Shown one piece after another: positions 43,198-54,700 of a stretch of 64,000 nucleotides of DNA. The notes below the pieces were generated by a model that was given only the letters and a program-made list of their open reading frames with translations, made no database searches and was not told where the DNA came from. The DNA comes from Hemerocallis citrina (Eukaryota > Streptophyta > Magnoliopsida > Asparagales > Asphodelaceae). The stretch is from positions 308,861,724 through 308,925,723 of the forward strand of contig CM030361.1 in the NCBI GenBank assembly GCA_017893485.1, read 5' to 3'. Position 1 is the first letter of the stretch. Each line of letters begins with the position of its first letter. The position numbers were made by a program, and so were the translations under genes.

Positions 43198-43601
43198 TAG
43201 GGGTATATATAAAATGAAAAGGATGGTCTAGTACTACTTTATTTCGTTAATTCATCATTAATAAAATGATGACGGGGTAAAGTAATCTTTATTTTCAAAA
43301 AAAAATTAAAATGAAAAGGTCGGTCCATCGTCTGTCCGAGTCTGGTTTAAAAAATAATTCGACCGTGGACCGTCCGAACTGTAATACGAACCGAACTTGA
43401 ACAAATTATTAGGTCCGATGTTTTACCGAGCTTAAGTCCGTTCAAGTATTATTGCGGTCCGATGCTTTACCGAACTGAGTCTGGACAATAAAAAATTTGT
43501 TCGAACTGGACCGAGCTGGATATAAGCCCCTCCGAATAGAATTTCGGTCCGAGCTTAAACATATAGTTGTCCAGTCCTGTCTGGTCCGATTTACAACCCT
43601 A
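43198..43601. mobile_element. Non-autonomous hAT element
   Basis: 404 bp with 8-bp target duplication TTTATATG (43190-43197 and 43602-43609). Ends are TAGGGGT and the complement of TAGGGTTGT. Many GGTCCG(A/T) subterminal repeats. Carries a short L1 tail. Confidence 0.83.
43223..43307 (+). mobile_element. 85-bp L1 LINE tail inside the hAT element
   Basis: Target duplication AAAATGAAAAGG (43211-43222 and 43308-43319) surrounds the last 85 bp of an L1: TCATTAATAAAATGATGACG and an A-run. An extreme 5' truncation. Confidence 0.83.
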
Positions 43602-43704
43602 TTTATATGGTAGATGCGAAGGTTCTTTGGTTGATCTGTGACCCTTGGATGCCGAGGCAGCTTCCACGACTTCGAGAAATAGCGATAATCACCAGCTAAG
43701 GCTA

Positions 43705-46400
43705 GAATTTTTTCCCAAACCGACCTATTTTTTGAAAGTTTTTCCCAAACCGACCTACTTTTTTTTTTTAATTTCCAAACCACCACTCTTTAGTGAAAAC
43801 TAACTTGGTTTTTCAAAGACCGAGTGTTAGTATTAAAATTTTCGAATTCTAACACTCGGTCTTTGAAAAACCGAGTTATTTTTCACTAAACTCGGTCTTT
43901 CAAAAACCGCACAGCCATTTTGGTAAATACTTTCGAAAGTGGACTAGTTTGGTAAATCCTTTCAAAAAGTTGATTATTTTAGTAAAAACTTTCAGAGTTA
44001 ACTATAATTATTATAGTGAATATTATTGACCAAGGTGAGTTCTTGTCCTTCATTTAGGTGCATATTTCTCTCCACTAGTCACTGAGAAATAATTGCATAT
44101 TGTTCTTTGATTAACCGACTGAAATATTTACTGTTGCAGATCCTATCTCTCAATTCTTATCTACTGGTGTGATGGGTGTTGTCCTAAATCTAGAAAGAAA
44201 AGCATTATTGGGTCTAAAATCATAACATGCACGTGTTTAAAATTTTCAAGATCGTCTAAGCTAATTTTCTTAGTAAAACTCTATACTTTGTATGGTCTTT
44301 TTATTTTTTCATCTTTTGTTGTTATCTATTTGCCTTTTTATTACCAGGTTAATAGCTGAAAAATAAGAATACAATGATGCAGGTTATTTATTTTTCTAGT
44401 TGTAATCTATACAAAATATTATTCTAACTCACTTTTGGTTCAAATATTTTTCTAATTTTTTCTTTTTAAAAAAAAAAAAAAAAAGATAGCAAATATAGGA
44501 GGCAACTTCCCACTCATTCTCCATCCAAATTTTGAAGTGCAATTATATTTCTTAATCAAACCTTAAAAAACATGCATTATTGTATATATGTAATCGGGAG
44601 AATTTTTTTTCAAAAATAGTTCTCATAATTGTTCACTTTTCAAAAATTATGTGCAATGTATTATTACAGTGTTATATTTAAAAATTATGTATAATACAGT
44701 GGTAATTATGGAATTTGAATCCTCTTGGTGAATAATTCACTAGAGACGTTCACTGGCCCATTTAACCATACATCTTGCATCAAAATGTGTGGCCTCTGTT
44801 ATGATCAACAAATGATCAACAAGATGTGTGGTTAGATGGGCGACTCTAGTGAATTAGTATTTCACTGGATATGATTCAAATCCGTAATTGTGGTACATTA
44901 GTGCCATTGTTTCACATGTTCTTCAACATAATTTTCAATTTATATTATTTTGCTTGGTTAGTTAAAACTTAAAAGTGGCCATTTTGAATATCAGTATTGC
45001 TGCTTTATTTTCTTTATTATTAAGCCACTATTACTTACACTTTCCTATATTTTTATTTTGCAAGTGTTATTTTCAGGGTCATAATATTGTGTTATCTTGA
45101 ATAGAAAATTTTGCCGTACTGACCCACTTTTTGAATTATTCACCAAGAGTGTATGGTTAAAGAGGATGACTACACATACATGAATTTTTATTCCAAACAT
45201 ACATTATAAATGCATTCGGCCCACTTCTCACTAAAAGACAATGTTTTAACATTGTCCTTTGGTGAGAAGTGTCCCCCATTACATTTATAATGTATGTTTG
45301 GAGTAAAAACTCATGTATGTCTAGCATTTTGCATGGTTAAATGGGCCAGTGAACGTCTCTAGTGAATTATTCACCAAGAGGATTCAAATTCCATAATTAC
45401 CACTGTATTACACATAATTTTTAAATATAACACTATGCAATAATACATTGCATATAATTTTTGAAAAGTGAACAATTATGAGGACTATTTTTGGAAAAAA
45501 AATTCTCCCTATAACATATATACAATATTGCATGTTTTTTAAGGTTTGATTAAGAAATATAATTGCACTTCAAAATTTGGATGGAGAAGGAGTGGGAAGT
45601 TGCCTCCTATATTTGCTATCCTTTTTTTTTGTTTGTTTTAAAAAAAAAATTAGAAAAATACTTGAACCAAAAGTGAGTTAGAATAATATATTGTATAGAT
45701 TACAACTAGAAAAATAAATAACCTGCATCATTGCATCCTTATTTTTCAGATATTAACCTAGTAATAAAAAGGCAAATAGATAACAACAAAAGATGAAAAA
45801 ATAAAAAGACCATACAAAGTATAGAGTTTTACTAAGGAAATTAGCTCAGACGATTTTGAAAATTTTAAACACGTGCATGTTATGATTTTAGACCCAATAA
45901 TATTTTTCTTTCTAGATTTAGGACAACACCCATCACACTAGTAGATAAGAATTAAGAGGTAGGATCTGCAGCAGCAAATATTTCAGTCGGTTAATCAAAG
46001 AACAAGATGAAATTATTTCTCAGTGACTAGTGGAGAGAAATATGCACCTAAATGAAGGACAAGAACTCACATTGGTCAATAATATTCACTATAATAATTA
46101 TAGTTAATTCTAAAAGTTTTTACCAAAATAATCCACTTTTTGAAAGTATTTACCAAAATGGCCCACTTTCGAAAGTATTTACCAAAATGAATGTGCGGTC
46201 TTTGAAAGACCGAGTTTAGTAAAAAAATAACTCGGTTTTTCAAAGACCGAGTGTTAGAATTCGAAAAATTCAATACTGACACTCGGTCTTTGAAAAACCG
46301 AGTTAGTTTTCACTAAACTCGGTCTTTCAAAGACCGAGTGGGTCGTTTGGAGAATTAAAAAAAAAAATTTCAAAAAATAGGTCGGTTTGGGAAAAAAATC
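43705..46400. mobile_element. Foldback MULE (Mutator-like), non-autonomous
   Basis: 2,696 bp with perfect 9-bp target duplication CTAAGGCTA (43696-43704 and 46401-46409). Ends are G(A)ATTTTTTCCCAAACCG on both sides. The arms are complements for more than 1 kb (about 43705-44930 against 45120-46400). They include repeated ACTCGGT(T/C)TTTCAAAG hairpin blocks near both ends and a shared block with GAGACGTTCACTGGCC. No transposase is coded. Confidence 0.92.
45125..45415. repeat. Secondary palindrome within the MULE
   Basis: Complementary halves around ACATTGTCCTTT: ACATACATTATAAATG on the left and CATTTATAATGTATGT on the right. A related shorter palindrome lies at 44700-44900. It may be a nested MITE that inserted before the arms diverged. 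Confidence 0.6.
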
Positions 46401-46664
46401 CTAAGGCTAAGGCATGGATGCAGACAACCATGAGGTTTGTCTAGAAGTAGCTATCCTTGAAGGAAACGATTGACGAGTAAGATACATGTTTAACAAATGA
46501 GGATGCTAAAGTGGGTGATTAGAAACTACAATAATAAAAAGTAATTGCTCAAGGTTGTCCGAGTACATACAACGAAAAGTTGATGGGAGCCCAAGTTATA
46601 AAAATTAATTGAATGGAATTGATTAAGATGGTTTCCATTTTTGATATATACAGAAGATCAATAA

Positions 46665-47061
46665 GAGCATCCACAGTGATGTTTCTCATTTTGCCAAAAA
46701 TAGCTACAACAGTAATAGCAAATAGGATCGATCGCTGCAGTGGTTGTTTGCTACATTGTTCGCATTTTGCCAAAAATTAAGTGGGACGGTATATGATATA
46801 CCGTCTCACAAAAAAGAAAACCTCTGAGGAGTTTTTTAAAATAAAAAAAACCTCTCAGACGGGATATGATCTCTTGTCTGATCTCAGACGGGATATCAGA
46901 TATCCCGTCCTTTATAATTTGAGAATGGGTATTCTGTTTCTCATATATGAGAAACGAATATAGCACATTTGCTAAAAATTGGCAAAATGAGAAACCATTA
47001 CAGATGATCGTTTCTTATAAAATGACAATTTGCCAATTATAAGAAACCACTGTGGATGCTC
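46665..47061. mobile_element. Harbinger-like MITE C
   Basis: 397 bp with ends GAGCATCCACAGTG and the complement of GAGCATCCACAGTGG, target duplication TAA (46662-46664 and 47062-47064). Centre has GACGGGATATGAT-type inverted repeats. Confidence 0.85.
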
Positions 47062-47158
47062 TAACCCACGAGTTAGAAAAATAGATTAAATGAAAGTTTA
47101 AGGGGAAAGAAATTGAGGAGTGGTCTAACTCAAACGAACTTGGTTGCAGCTATTATTA

Positions 47159-47349
47159 CTAGTAATTTACACGTGCGATGCACGTTTTAATAATTTCAAA
47201 AAATAAAAATAAAAATTCTGACATAGGAAAGATTTGAATCGGAAACTTCCTTTACATTAATTATATACGTGTGTTGTACATGTTGGTAGAATTACAAATT
47301 AATAAATGACACTAAGGTTTTCTCCCATTATAATATTGGAGATTAGAGA
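47159..47349 (-). mobile_element. Small non-autonomous Helitron (candidate)
   Basis: 191 bp on the minus strand from TCTCTAATCTCCAATATT to a CTAG end at 47159, with host A before and T after. A GTGCATCGCACGTG hairpin-like segment precedes the end. Confidence 0.55.
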
Positions 47350-48082
47350 TAAATTTAGTATAGGAATCGTATAGTTGGCCCCAAAGCATTGAGATTTAGA
47401 ATTTTTTGTTGTTGTTTATTTAGAATATGAAACGGTGTTTGGGTTTCGATTGAACAAAACTAGTCAATGGGTCGAATTGAAAAGTATAGGGAATAAGGGT
47501 CTTGGGGGGTAATTTTCCCTTGTGTTTAATATCTATATTATTGACATGTGGGCCAGTAGTCATGTGACACTTGTCCATCTCGGAAATAGTGGGTCGTAGG
47601 ATCTGGAGCATGTACGTCAGCACCAGCTCGATAAATAAAGCAAAACAATTGTTCCCATAAATAGGCAGGCCAAGAATACTTTGCAAGAGGAAATCAATCC
47701 TATGGAGCGGCTTCTCCATATAATTCCTATAGGGATAATAACACTCTTAACTCTTAAGTCATAACTGGACGGGGATGGACTTGTTTTCAAGATACGTGCC
47801 ACATGGATGATCTACTTAAAATTTGGACATGCTTTGAGATGTGTGCTCCTTTCGTGCAGATGTAGATGTCATGCATATACTTTTTAGAAAGAGTACTTTG
47901 TTCTTTCTTTTGTCCCCTTGCTTTCTACATATTTGAACAATATTTTGTTGTATGTAGCTAAAAGAATCAAAAAATTTTGAAATTCAGAGGTAGCTCGAGG
48001 TCGAGGTATTAAATCTGGTTACTTGGAGATGGATTTAACAAGAAAGTTAATAAAAATGACGTAATGTTAGAATACAATACAA
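47350..48082. other. No gene recognised
   Basis: Mixed-composition sequence without a supported frame, repeat or element. Confidence 0.4.
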
Positions 48083-48300
48083 GTACAATTTTTCTCAACT
48101 CTTCTACAATTTCAAAGTCTCAGTTTAGTGGTGGGGACTTTAACCCGTCGCGTATTGTTCAAGTCTCGGTCCACAATTTGTTGAGTATTTATCTCGTACC
48201 TGAGGTGACGTGTTAACAAGAGCAATTTTTCTCAACCCTTCTACAACTTTAAAGTTTTAGCTTAGTGGTAGAATTGGGATGAATGAAGAGAAAATACAAG
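48083..48300 (+). mobile_element. tRNA-derived SINE-like copies
   Basis: Box A TCAGTTTAGTGG (48120-48131) and box B GTTCAAGTCTC (48157-48167). A second partial copy has AATTTTTCTCAACCCTTCTA and box A TAGCTTAGTGG near 48259. Same family as 24930-25250. Confidence 0.55.
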
Positions 48301-48948
48301 AGAAAATAACTTGGCAAATATGCAACATTAACTTCTTTGCTACAAGAGAAAATACTAGTGAAGTGTTCCATTCACTGGTTAAACCATATATAACATAACA
48401 TATAAGAAATTTTCGTGTATGTTTGGATATATAGGATTGTTATTTATCCATTTTGATTTTTTTTATAAATGTGCAATGGGGAGATAAAGTGGAGATAAAA
48501 GAAATGATTAGCTTGGTTTAGAGTTTTGAAAACTTCATGTATTTCATTTTGGTTGAAATAATAATAAAAGATATTTAAATTGCAAATTGAGTCTCAGACA
48601 AACAAATGTTTAGATTATTGATAATGTAGATACCTTTACACGTGCATTTGCGTTACCATTGTATTTAGACATGCTCATAGTGGTTATGGGATTAGAGTAA
48701 GCTCTATAAAACCTATATGATAATGTCCCATAACTATTACAAGTATCTAAAGGTGGTGTTGAAGTTAAAGAAAAACTTTAAGTAGTGTTTCTAACAAACT
48801 ATATGCATTTCAGGTAAGTTCAAGCTAATGATCAAGAAGACTATGATTGAGCTTAAAGGTATATATATATACTGCTTCCTCATATAATATGTTTGTTACT
48901 TCAGTTAATTTGCTGGACCTCCAAAACTATTTTATATAATCAAACCAG
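48301..48948. other. No gene recognised
   Basis: AT-rich; probably includes the body of the Helitron whose 3' end is at 48999, but no 5' end can be placed. Confidence 0.35.
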
Positions 48949-48999
48949 GTGCACCGTTCCGAAGACGTGTCGTAGGCACGTGTCAACGGCCAAACCTAG
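48949..48999 (+). mobile_element. Helitron 3' end
   Basis: CACCGTTCCGAAGACG, a GGCACGTGTC hairpin region and terminal CTAG followed by T at 49000. Same 3' end family as the Helitrons at 25431 and 49004. It lies 4 bp before the next Helitron, as a head-to-tail pair. Confidence 0.7.
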
Positions 49000-49003
49000 T
49001 ATA

Positions 49004-49428
49004 TCTATATAATAAAACACAAAGAAAGCTATCAAGTGGCTCTCCTTCAATCCCCCAAAAATCAAAGGCCCACATCTAACTTCACAAAACACAATTTCCC
49101 CAAATCCCCAAAACAACTCATTCATTTATTTAATTTTCTCTCTCTCTCTCTCTTCATTTATTTAAATCTCCTGCTTCCGATAAGATCTCCAGCTCCCCAG
49201 TTCTTAATAGACTTACTCTATATATATATATATATGGACTTTTATACCCCACTTTATAATTATTTTTCACCATATACTAATGAAAATATAGACTTTTATT
49301 TACAACTAATTACTGTCATACTATTCAAATTTCAGCTATATAATTGTTGATTTACTGTTAACATGACTTTTCATATGCTGTATCGTTTTAAAGACGTACC
49401 GTAGGCACATGGCCACGAGCAAATCTAG
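49004..49428 (+). mobile_element. Non-autonomous Helitron
   Basis: 425 bp from TCTATATAATAAAACAC to a CTAG end at 49428, between host A and T. Shares its 5' end, a CT-microsatellite interior and its 3' end with 25431-25952. Confidence 0.83.
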
Positions 49429-49429
49429 T

Positions 49430-49899
49430 ATGTATATATATGCTATTTTTGTGAGGACACTTTAAGATCTACGATGCTTATGACCCTATAATAATGAGAC
49501 GCTGAAGATTGGGTTGGAGAATGTCAACTTTTAATTAAAGAAGAAAGTTTGATGATAAGTTAATAAAATTAAATGATTGGATATTTCCATGTCAAAATCA
49601 TGGACTCTTATTCTAATAAGAGTGCACATCAATTTCAATTGCCCCCACCAAATTACTTATATATCAATATTTTTGTTAGCAAATGTATCCGCAATCATAA
49701 GCAAAAAAAACATTGAGGATGAGGATGACAACTCTTTGGGCCTGCAAAATTGTTGGGCCACAGTTGGTAGTTTGGGCTTGCTGCATTTTTATGGGCAAGT
49801 GCATGTTTGGGCACTCGGGCTTCAAGTTTGGGCCTTGTCGTTTTGTTTTGTGCTCTCTTTCTTACCGAACTACTAATTGTTTCTTGTTTCATTAATGTT
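49430..49899. other. No gene recognised
   Basis: Between the Helitron and the Copia fragment. Open frames here lack any family signature. Confidence 0.35.
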
Positions 49900-51282
49900 T
49901 CTTAATGTGCTTCCTTCTCGGTCCAAACAATTTGTCTAAGTTCCTCCTCGGTTCCAACAATTTTATTGCAAACTACATGACAATCAACCTCATTATGCTT
50001 CGTTCGTTTATGAAAGACATAATTTGATGTAATATAGAATGCAACATGATTATCATACTGCAACCCCATTAAGCTAGATTGTACTACTCCCAAAAAAGCT
50101 TACAAGTAATATTAGCAAGAGCTCTATACTCTGATTCTGCACTTGATCCCGACATCACCAGCCGCTTCTTACTTTTCCAAGATACTAGATTCCCGCCTAC
50201 AAACATGCAATACCCGGTTGTATATCTTTTAGAAGTTGGACATCTTGCCCAATCTGCACAAGCAAATTCAGCTATTTGACAACGTCTTCCATCTATGTAA
50301 ATCAAACATCGACCTGGAGCACTTCTCTAACACTGAATAGTTCTACATACTGCATTTATATGAGTAGTGAGAGGAGCTATCATAAACTGATCGATTATGC
50401 TAACAAAATATGCAATATCAGAACGAGTAACTGTAAAATAATTTAACTTGCCAACTAACCTTCTATATCTATCTGTTCGGGTCTTTTAACAATTCACTCT
50501 GATATGATAGTAACTTAGAATTAGGATTTATTGGAGTTGATGATGTACAACACTTCAACATTCTGCATTCAGTTAAAATATCCAAAATATACTTCCTCTG
50601 TGTGAGACAAATTGCCCTGTGTAGATCTAGCTACCTCGATGCTAATAAAATATTTCAACTACCCCAAGTCCTTGATCTAAAATTGTCGTTGAAGATATGG
50701 CATCAACCCTTGGATACCAACTGCATAATCTCATGTGATTACAATATTATCCACATATACAACTAGTAAAATTTGTTTACCCTTCTTGTGACGACATAAA
50801 ACTGAGTGATCACTGTGACTGTTTTGCATGCCAAAATTTCTCACCACAACTACAAATTTATCAAACCATGCTCTATGAGACTGTTTAAGACCATACAAAG
50901 ATCATTTTAAACCAAAAATTTTATTTCTTTCTTTAACAAAATTGAGGGGCTGTTTCATGTAACACTTCTCGTTATTAACATCATTAAGAAATGCGTTCTT
51001 GACATCAAGTTGATACAAATGTCAATGATAGCGAGCTGCCAAAGAAATAAACAGAAGTGATATTTGCCACAGGAGAAAAAATTTAATAATTATCTATCCC
51101 ATATTGTTGAGAATAACCTTTAGCAACCAATCTTGCCTTTAATTGGGCCAACGAACCATCAAGATTAACTTTAAGAGTATACATCAACTTACAACCGACA
51201 CAACGTTTATTCGATGGATGGTAAACCATATCCCAAGTACCATTTTTCTCAAGAGCTGTCATCTCTTTCCACATAGCATGGC
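49900..51282 (-). pseudogene. Ty1/Copia pol fragment (RT and RNase H)
   Basis: Minus-strand order: MTALEKNGTWDMVYHP, CKLMYTLKVNLDGSLAQLKA and [15 protein letters not shown] (RT start, 51274-51083), a decayed LKQSHRAWF region, the active site as YVDN instead of YVDD (near 50755), then RNase H (FACADWARCPTSKRYTTGYC; FHKRTKHNEVDCHVV). Stops occur throughout. It is cut at 51282 by the next element. A PBS-like ATGGTATCAAAACAC (minus, about 56200-56214) may be its far end. Confidence 0.85.
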
Positions 51283-51663
51283 TGTCAAGACTCAGTCGAC
51301 TGAGCCTCTATCAGTCGACTGAGTTCACATAAGTCGACTGAGTTCACATAAGTCGACTGAATCCTATCATCAGTCGACTGAATAAGACTGCAACTACTGC
51401 AACAAAACTCTCGATACAGTCGACTGATATCACACTACAGTCGACCGTACGCAATCCGCAACAACCCCTAAAGATCTGCAACTGCGTCAACAACTCCAGA
51501 AGAATCAGCAACTGCGTCAACAACTCCAGAAGAATAGATCTGCAACTGCATCCCTAAAGGATAGGATCTGTAACCAATAAGATCTGATTTGATTTGTAAA
51601 AACTCTATATATACCATTATGTATCACCGGTTTAGGTGTGTAAGCCAATCAATAAAATTAACT
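51283..51663 (+). repeat. 5' LTR of Copia element 3
   Basis: Begins TGTCAAGACT. Contains seven CAGTCGACTG-like palindromes in its first 180 bp, partly from tandem copies of AGTTCACATAAGTCGACTG, and a later tandem pair of CAACTGCGTCAACAACTCCA. TCTATATATACC near 51604 may be the TATA region. Confidence 0.9.
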
Positions 51664-51712
51664 TGGTATCAGAGCCTATCTGATCCTAAACCGAGCTTAA
51701 CTTCCTCCAATC

Positions 51713-54700
51713 ATGGTCACCCCTCAATCCGCTGCAACCAATATTGTATCCACAACACCATCTCCACTCCCACCAATCTAAGTTCACCATCTAATCTCCG
51801 TTAAGCTCGACAACAACAACTATCTTCTCTGGCTCACCCAATTTCGACCTCTTCTAAAGGGGTACGACCTCGAAGGATACGTCGATAGGAGCTTCCCTTG
51901 CCCCACACGCCTTCTCCCACAATCCACAGAGATTAATCCAGCTTATACCACCTGGAAGAAACAAGATCAAATTCTCCTAGGATGGTTATTATCATCCCTC
52001 TCCGAGTCAGTCCTGGCTCAAGTAGTTGGCCTTAGCACGTCTCGAGATGTCTGGAAATCACTCCGCAAACACTTCTCCTCCCAATCTCAGTCCAGGGTCT
52101 TGTATCTCAAACGCGAATTACAAAATATGTGCAAGGAAAACAAGTCAATGGCTGAATATTACCTCCATGCGAAACAACTCGGTGACAATCTTGCCGCCTC
52201 TGGCAATGCTATCTCAAACACTGATCTCCAGCACATGATGCTAGGTGGTCTTGACTCATCCTATGATCCCATTGTAACGGTGCTTACTGCAACCGCAGCC
52301 GATCTCCATATGGATGCCTTTTACTCAAACCTGTTAGCCTATGAGATGCGCTGGGAAGCTCAACATGCAACCTCCCCTCAGCCCATGGCAAACATTGCCC
52401 ATCATGGCCCTTCGCATCCTAACAATCGCTACAACAACTCTCGGGACAGGTTCGGCTCTCAAGGTCAGAAGAATCGGCCTTTCAATAGAGCCCAAGGCCG
52501 CCCTCAACCAAATCGCAATCCCCAAGGACCATGCCAGCTCTGTGGCAGAAAGAACCACACTGCTATGGAATGTTGGTATCGCTTTGATCGCAATTTCACC
52601 GCCGCCTCTTCATCCAGCCCACCAACTGCATATGTTGCTGCCCCTGGATCACTCCTTAATGGTAATTGGTGCCCAGATAGTGGTGCTACACACCACTTAA
52701 TCCCTGATCTGAACAATCTTCACATCAAGTCACAATATGATGGCCCTGATCAAATCAAAGTTGGCAATGGTAATACACTTTCTATTAAACATGTTGGTAA
52801 ATCCTCCTTTTGCCTTAATAATCGAACTTTTCATTTCAATCAAATTTACCACGTACCATCTATCTCTACTAATCTATTATCTGTATCCAAATTCGGCATT
52901 GACAACAAAGTATTTTTTGAATTTCACCCATTCTCTTTTATTGTGAAGGATCAGGAAACGGGGACACCGCTGTTGCACGGTACGAATAAAGGAGGATTGT
53001 ATCACTTTGTCGACAAGACAACCAGTTCTCTTTCTGCTTTTCAATCAGAGTCATTTTCATTGTGGCATCACCGGCTTGGCCATCCGATGCTAAAAACTGT
53101 CAATAAAATTGTGTCAACCTACTCATTGCCAGTAGAAAATAAATCCACATTGTTTTGTCATGCTTATCGTGTTAGCAAGAATCACAAATTGCCCTTTTCA
53201 TTGAGTTCCACAATTTATAAAGAACCATTACAACTAATTGTATCAGATTTGTGGGGCCCTGCTCCAATGCTTTCTAGAAATGGTTCTCGATATTATTTAC
53301 TGTTAATGGATGCATTCAGTAGATACACATCGGTCTATCCCCTATCTCACAAAAGTGATGCTTTTACTGTCTTCAAACAGTTTAAGTTACAAATTAAAAA
53401 TCTCACTGGCGAAAAGATAAGAACTTTTCAAACCGACAATGGAACTGAATTCAAGAAATTCACACTCTTTCTTCTCCAAAGTGGTGTTGTCCATCGCTTT
53501 ACATGTCCACACACCTCAGCTCAAAATGGATGAGCAGAGAGACGCCATAGACATGTTGTTGAGTCTGGTCTCTCTCTCTTAAACCATGCATCAATGCCCT
53601 TAACATTTTGGGCTGATGCCTTTGTTACTAGTTGCTACCTCATAAATCGTCTACCATCCTCACCACTAAAAGGTCAAACTCCCCATGAACTGTTTTTTGG
53701 TTCCACACCAGACTACAATGCCTTAAAATCCTTTGGGTGTCTTTGCTACCCATATCTCAGACCCTATGCATCAAATAAATTAGATAAAAGATCCCTTGAC
53801 TGTGTCTTTATTGGCTATTCTAGCACTCAAAAAGGATACATATGCTATCATCGACCATCCCAAAGAATATACATCTCTCGTCACGTCGACTTTGAAGAAA
53901 CAATCTTTCCCTATTCGGCAGTGCACAGCAACCCCACCAATGTAAGTACTACTTCTGCATCCTCTGCACCTTTACAAACCACATCAATTTTACCCACTCT
54001 ACAAGCATCTCACATACCCCCTTTAGCAAATAACCCACCTACAATTAACCCACTTCAATCTCCCTCTCCCTACTCTCAACCGACACCTACTGCTCCACCT
54101 CTCTCGGTACAGTCGACTGCTAGCACACTACAGTCGACTGTACCCAATCCTCCTTCACAAGAACCCGTTCCCCAACATCATATGATTACTAGGGCAAAAG
54201 GTGGTATACGTAAACCTGTTAATAGATTATGTTTGCATGCCACTAAACACCCTTTGCAGGATGCAGAATTAGAGGAACCAACCTACTTCTCACAAGCACA
54301 GAGCCATCCTCAATGGCATCGTGCTATGGATGATGAGATCAATGCCCTCTTACAGAATGGCACATGGACCCTCACCCCTGCTCAAAGCAATCAGAACATT
54401 GTGGGATGCAAATGGGTCTTTCGTATCAAACGAAAAATTAGATGGCACTATTGACCGCTACAAAGCTCGCCTTGTAGCAAAAGGATTTCATCAACAAGCA
54501 GGTATTGATTATGGAGAGACTTTCAGCCCTGTGATTAAACCCTGCACAATTAGGCTTATCATTACCATTGCACTAATGAACAAATGGGCACTCCGTCAAT
54601 TAGATGTTCAAAATGCTTTCCTTCATGGCCATCTCACAGAAGAAGTTTACATGAAACAACCTCCAGGGTATGTAGATTCAAGATTTCCAAAGCATGTTTG

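Noticed and set aside
43442..43786. 114-codon minus-strand frame
   Set aside because: It spans the hAT MITE and the start of the MULE, with no domain.
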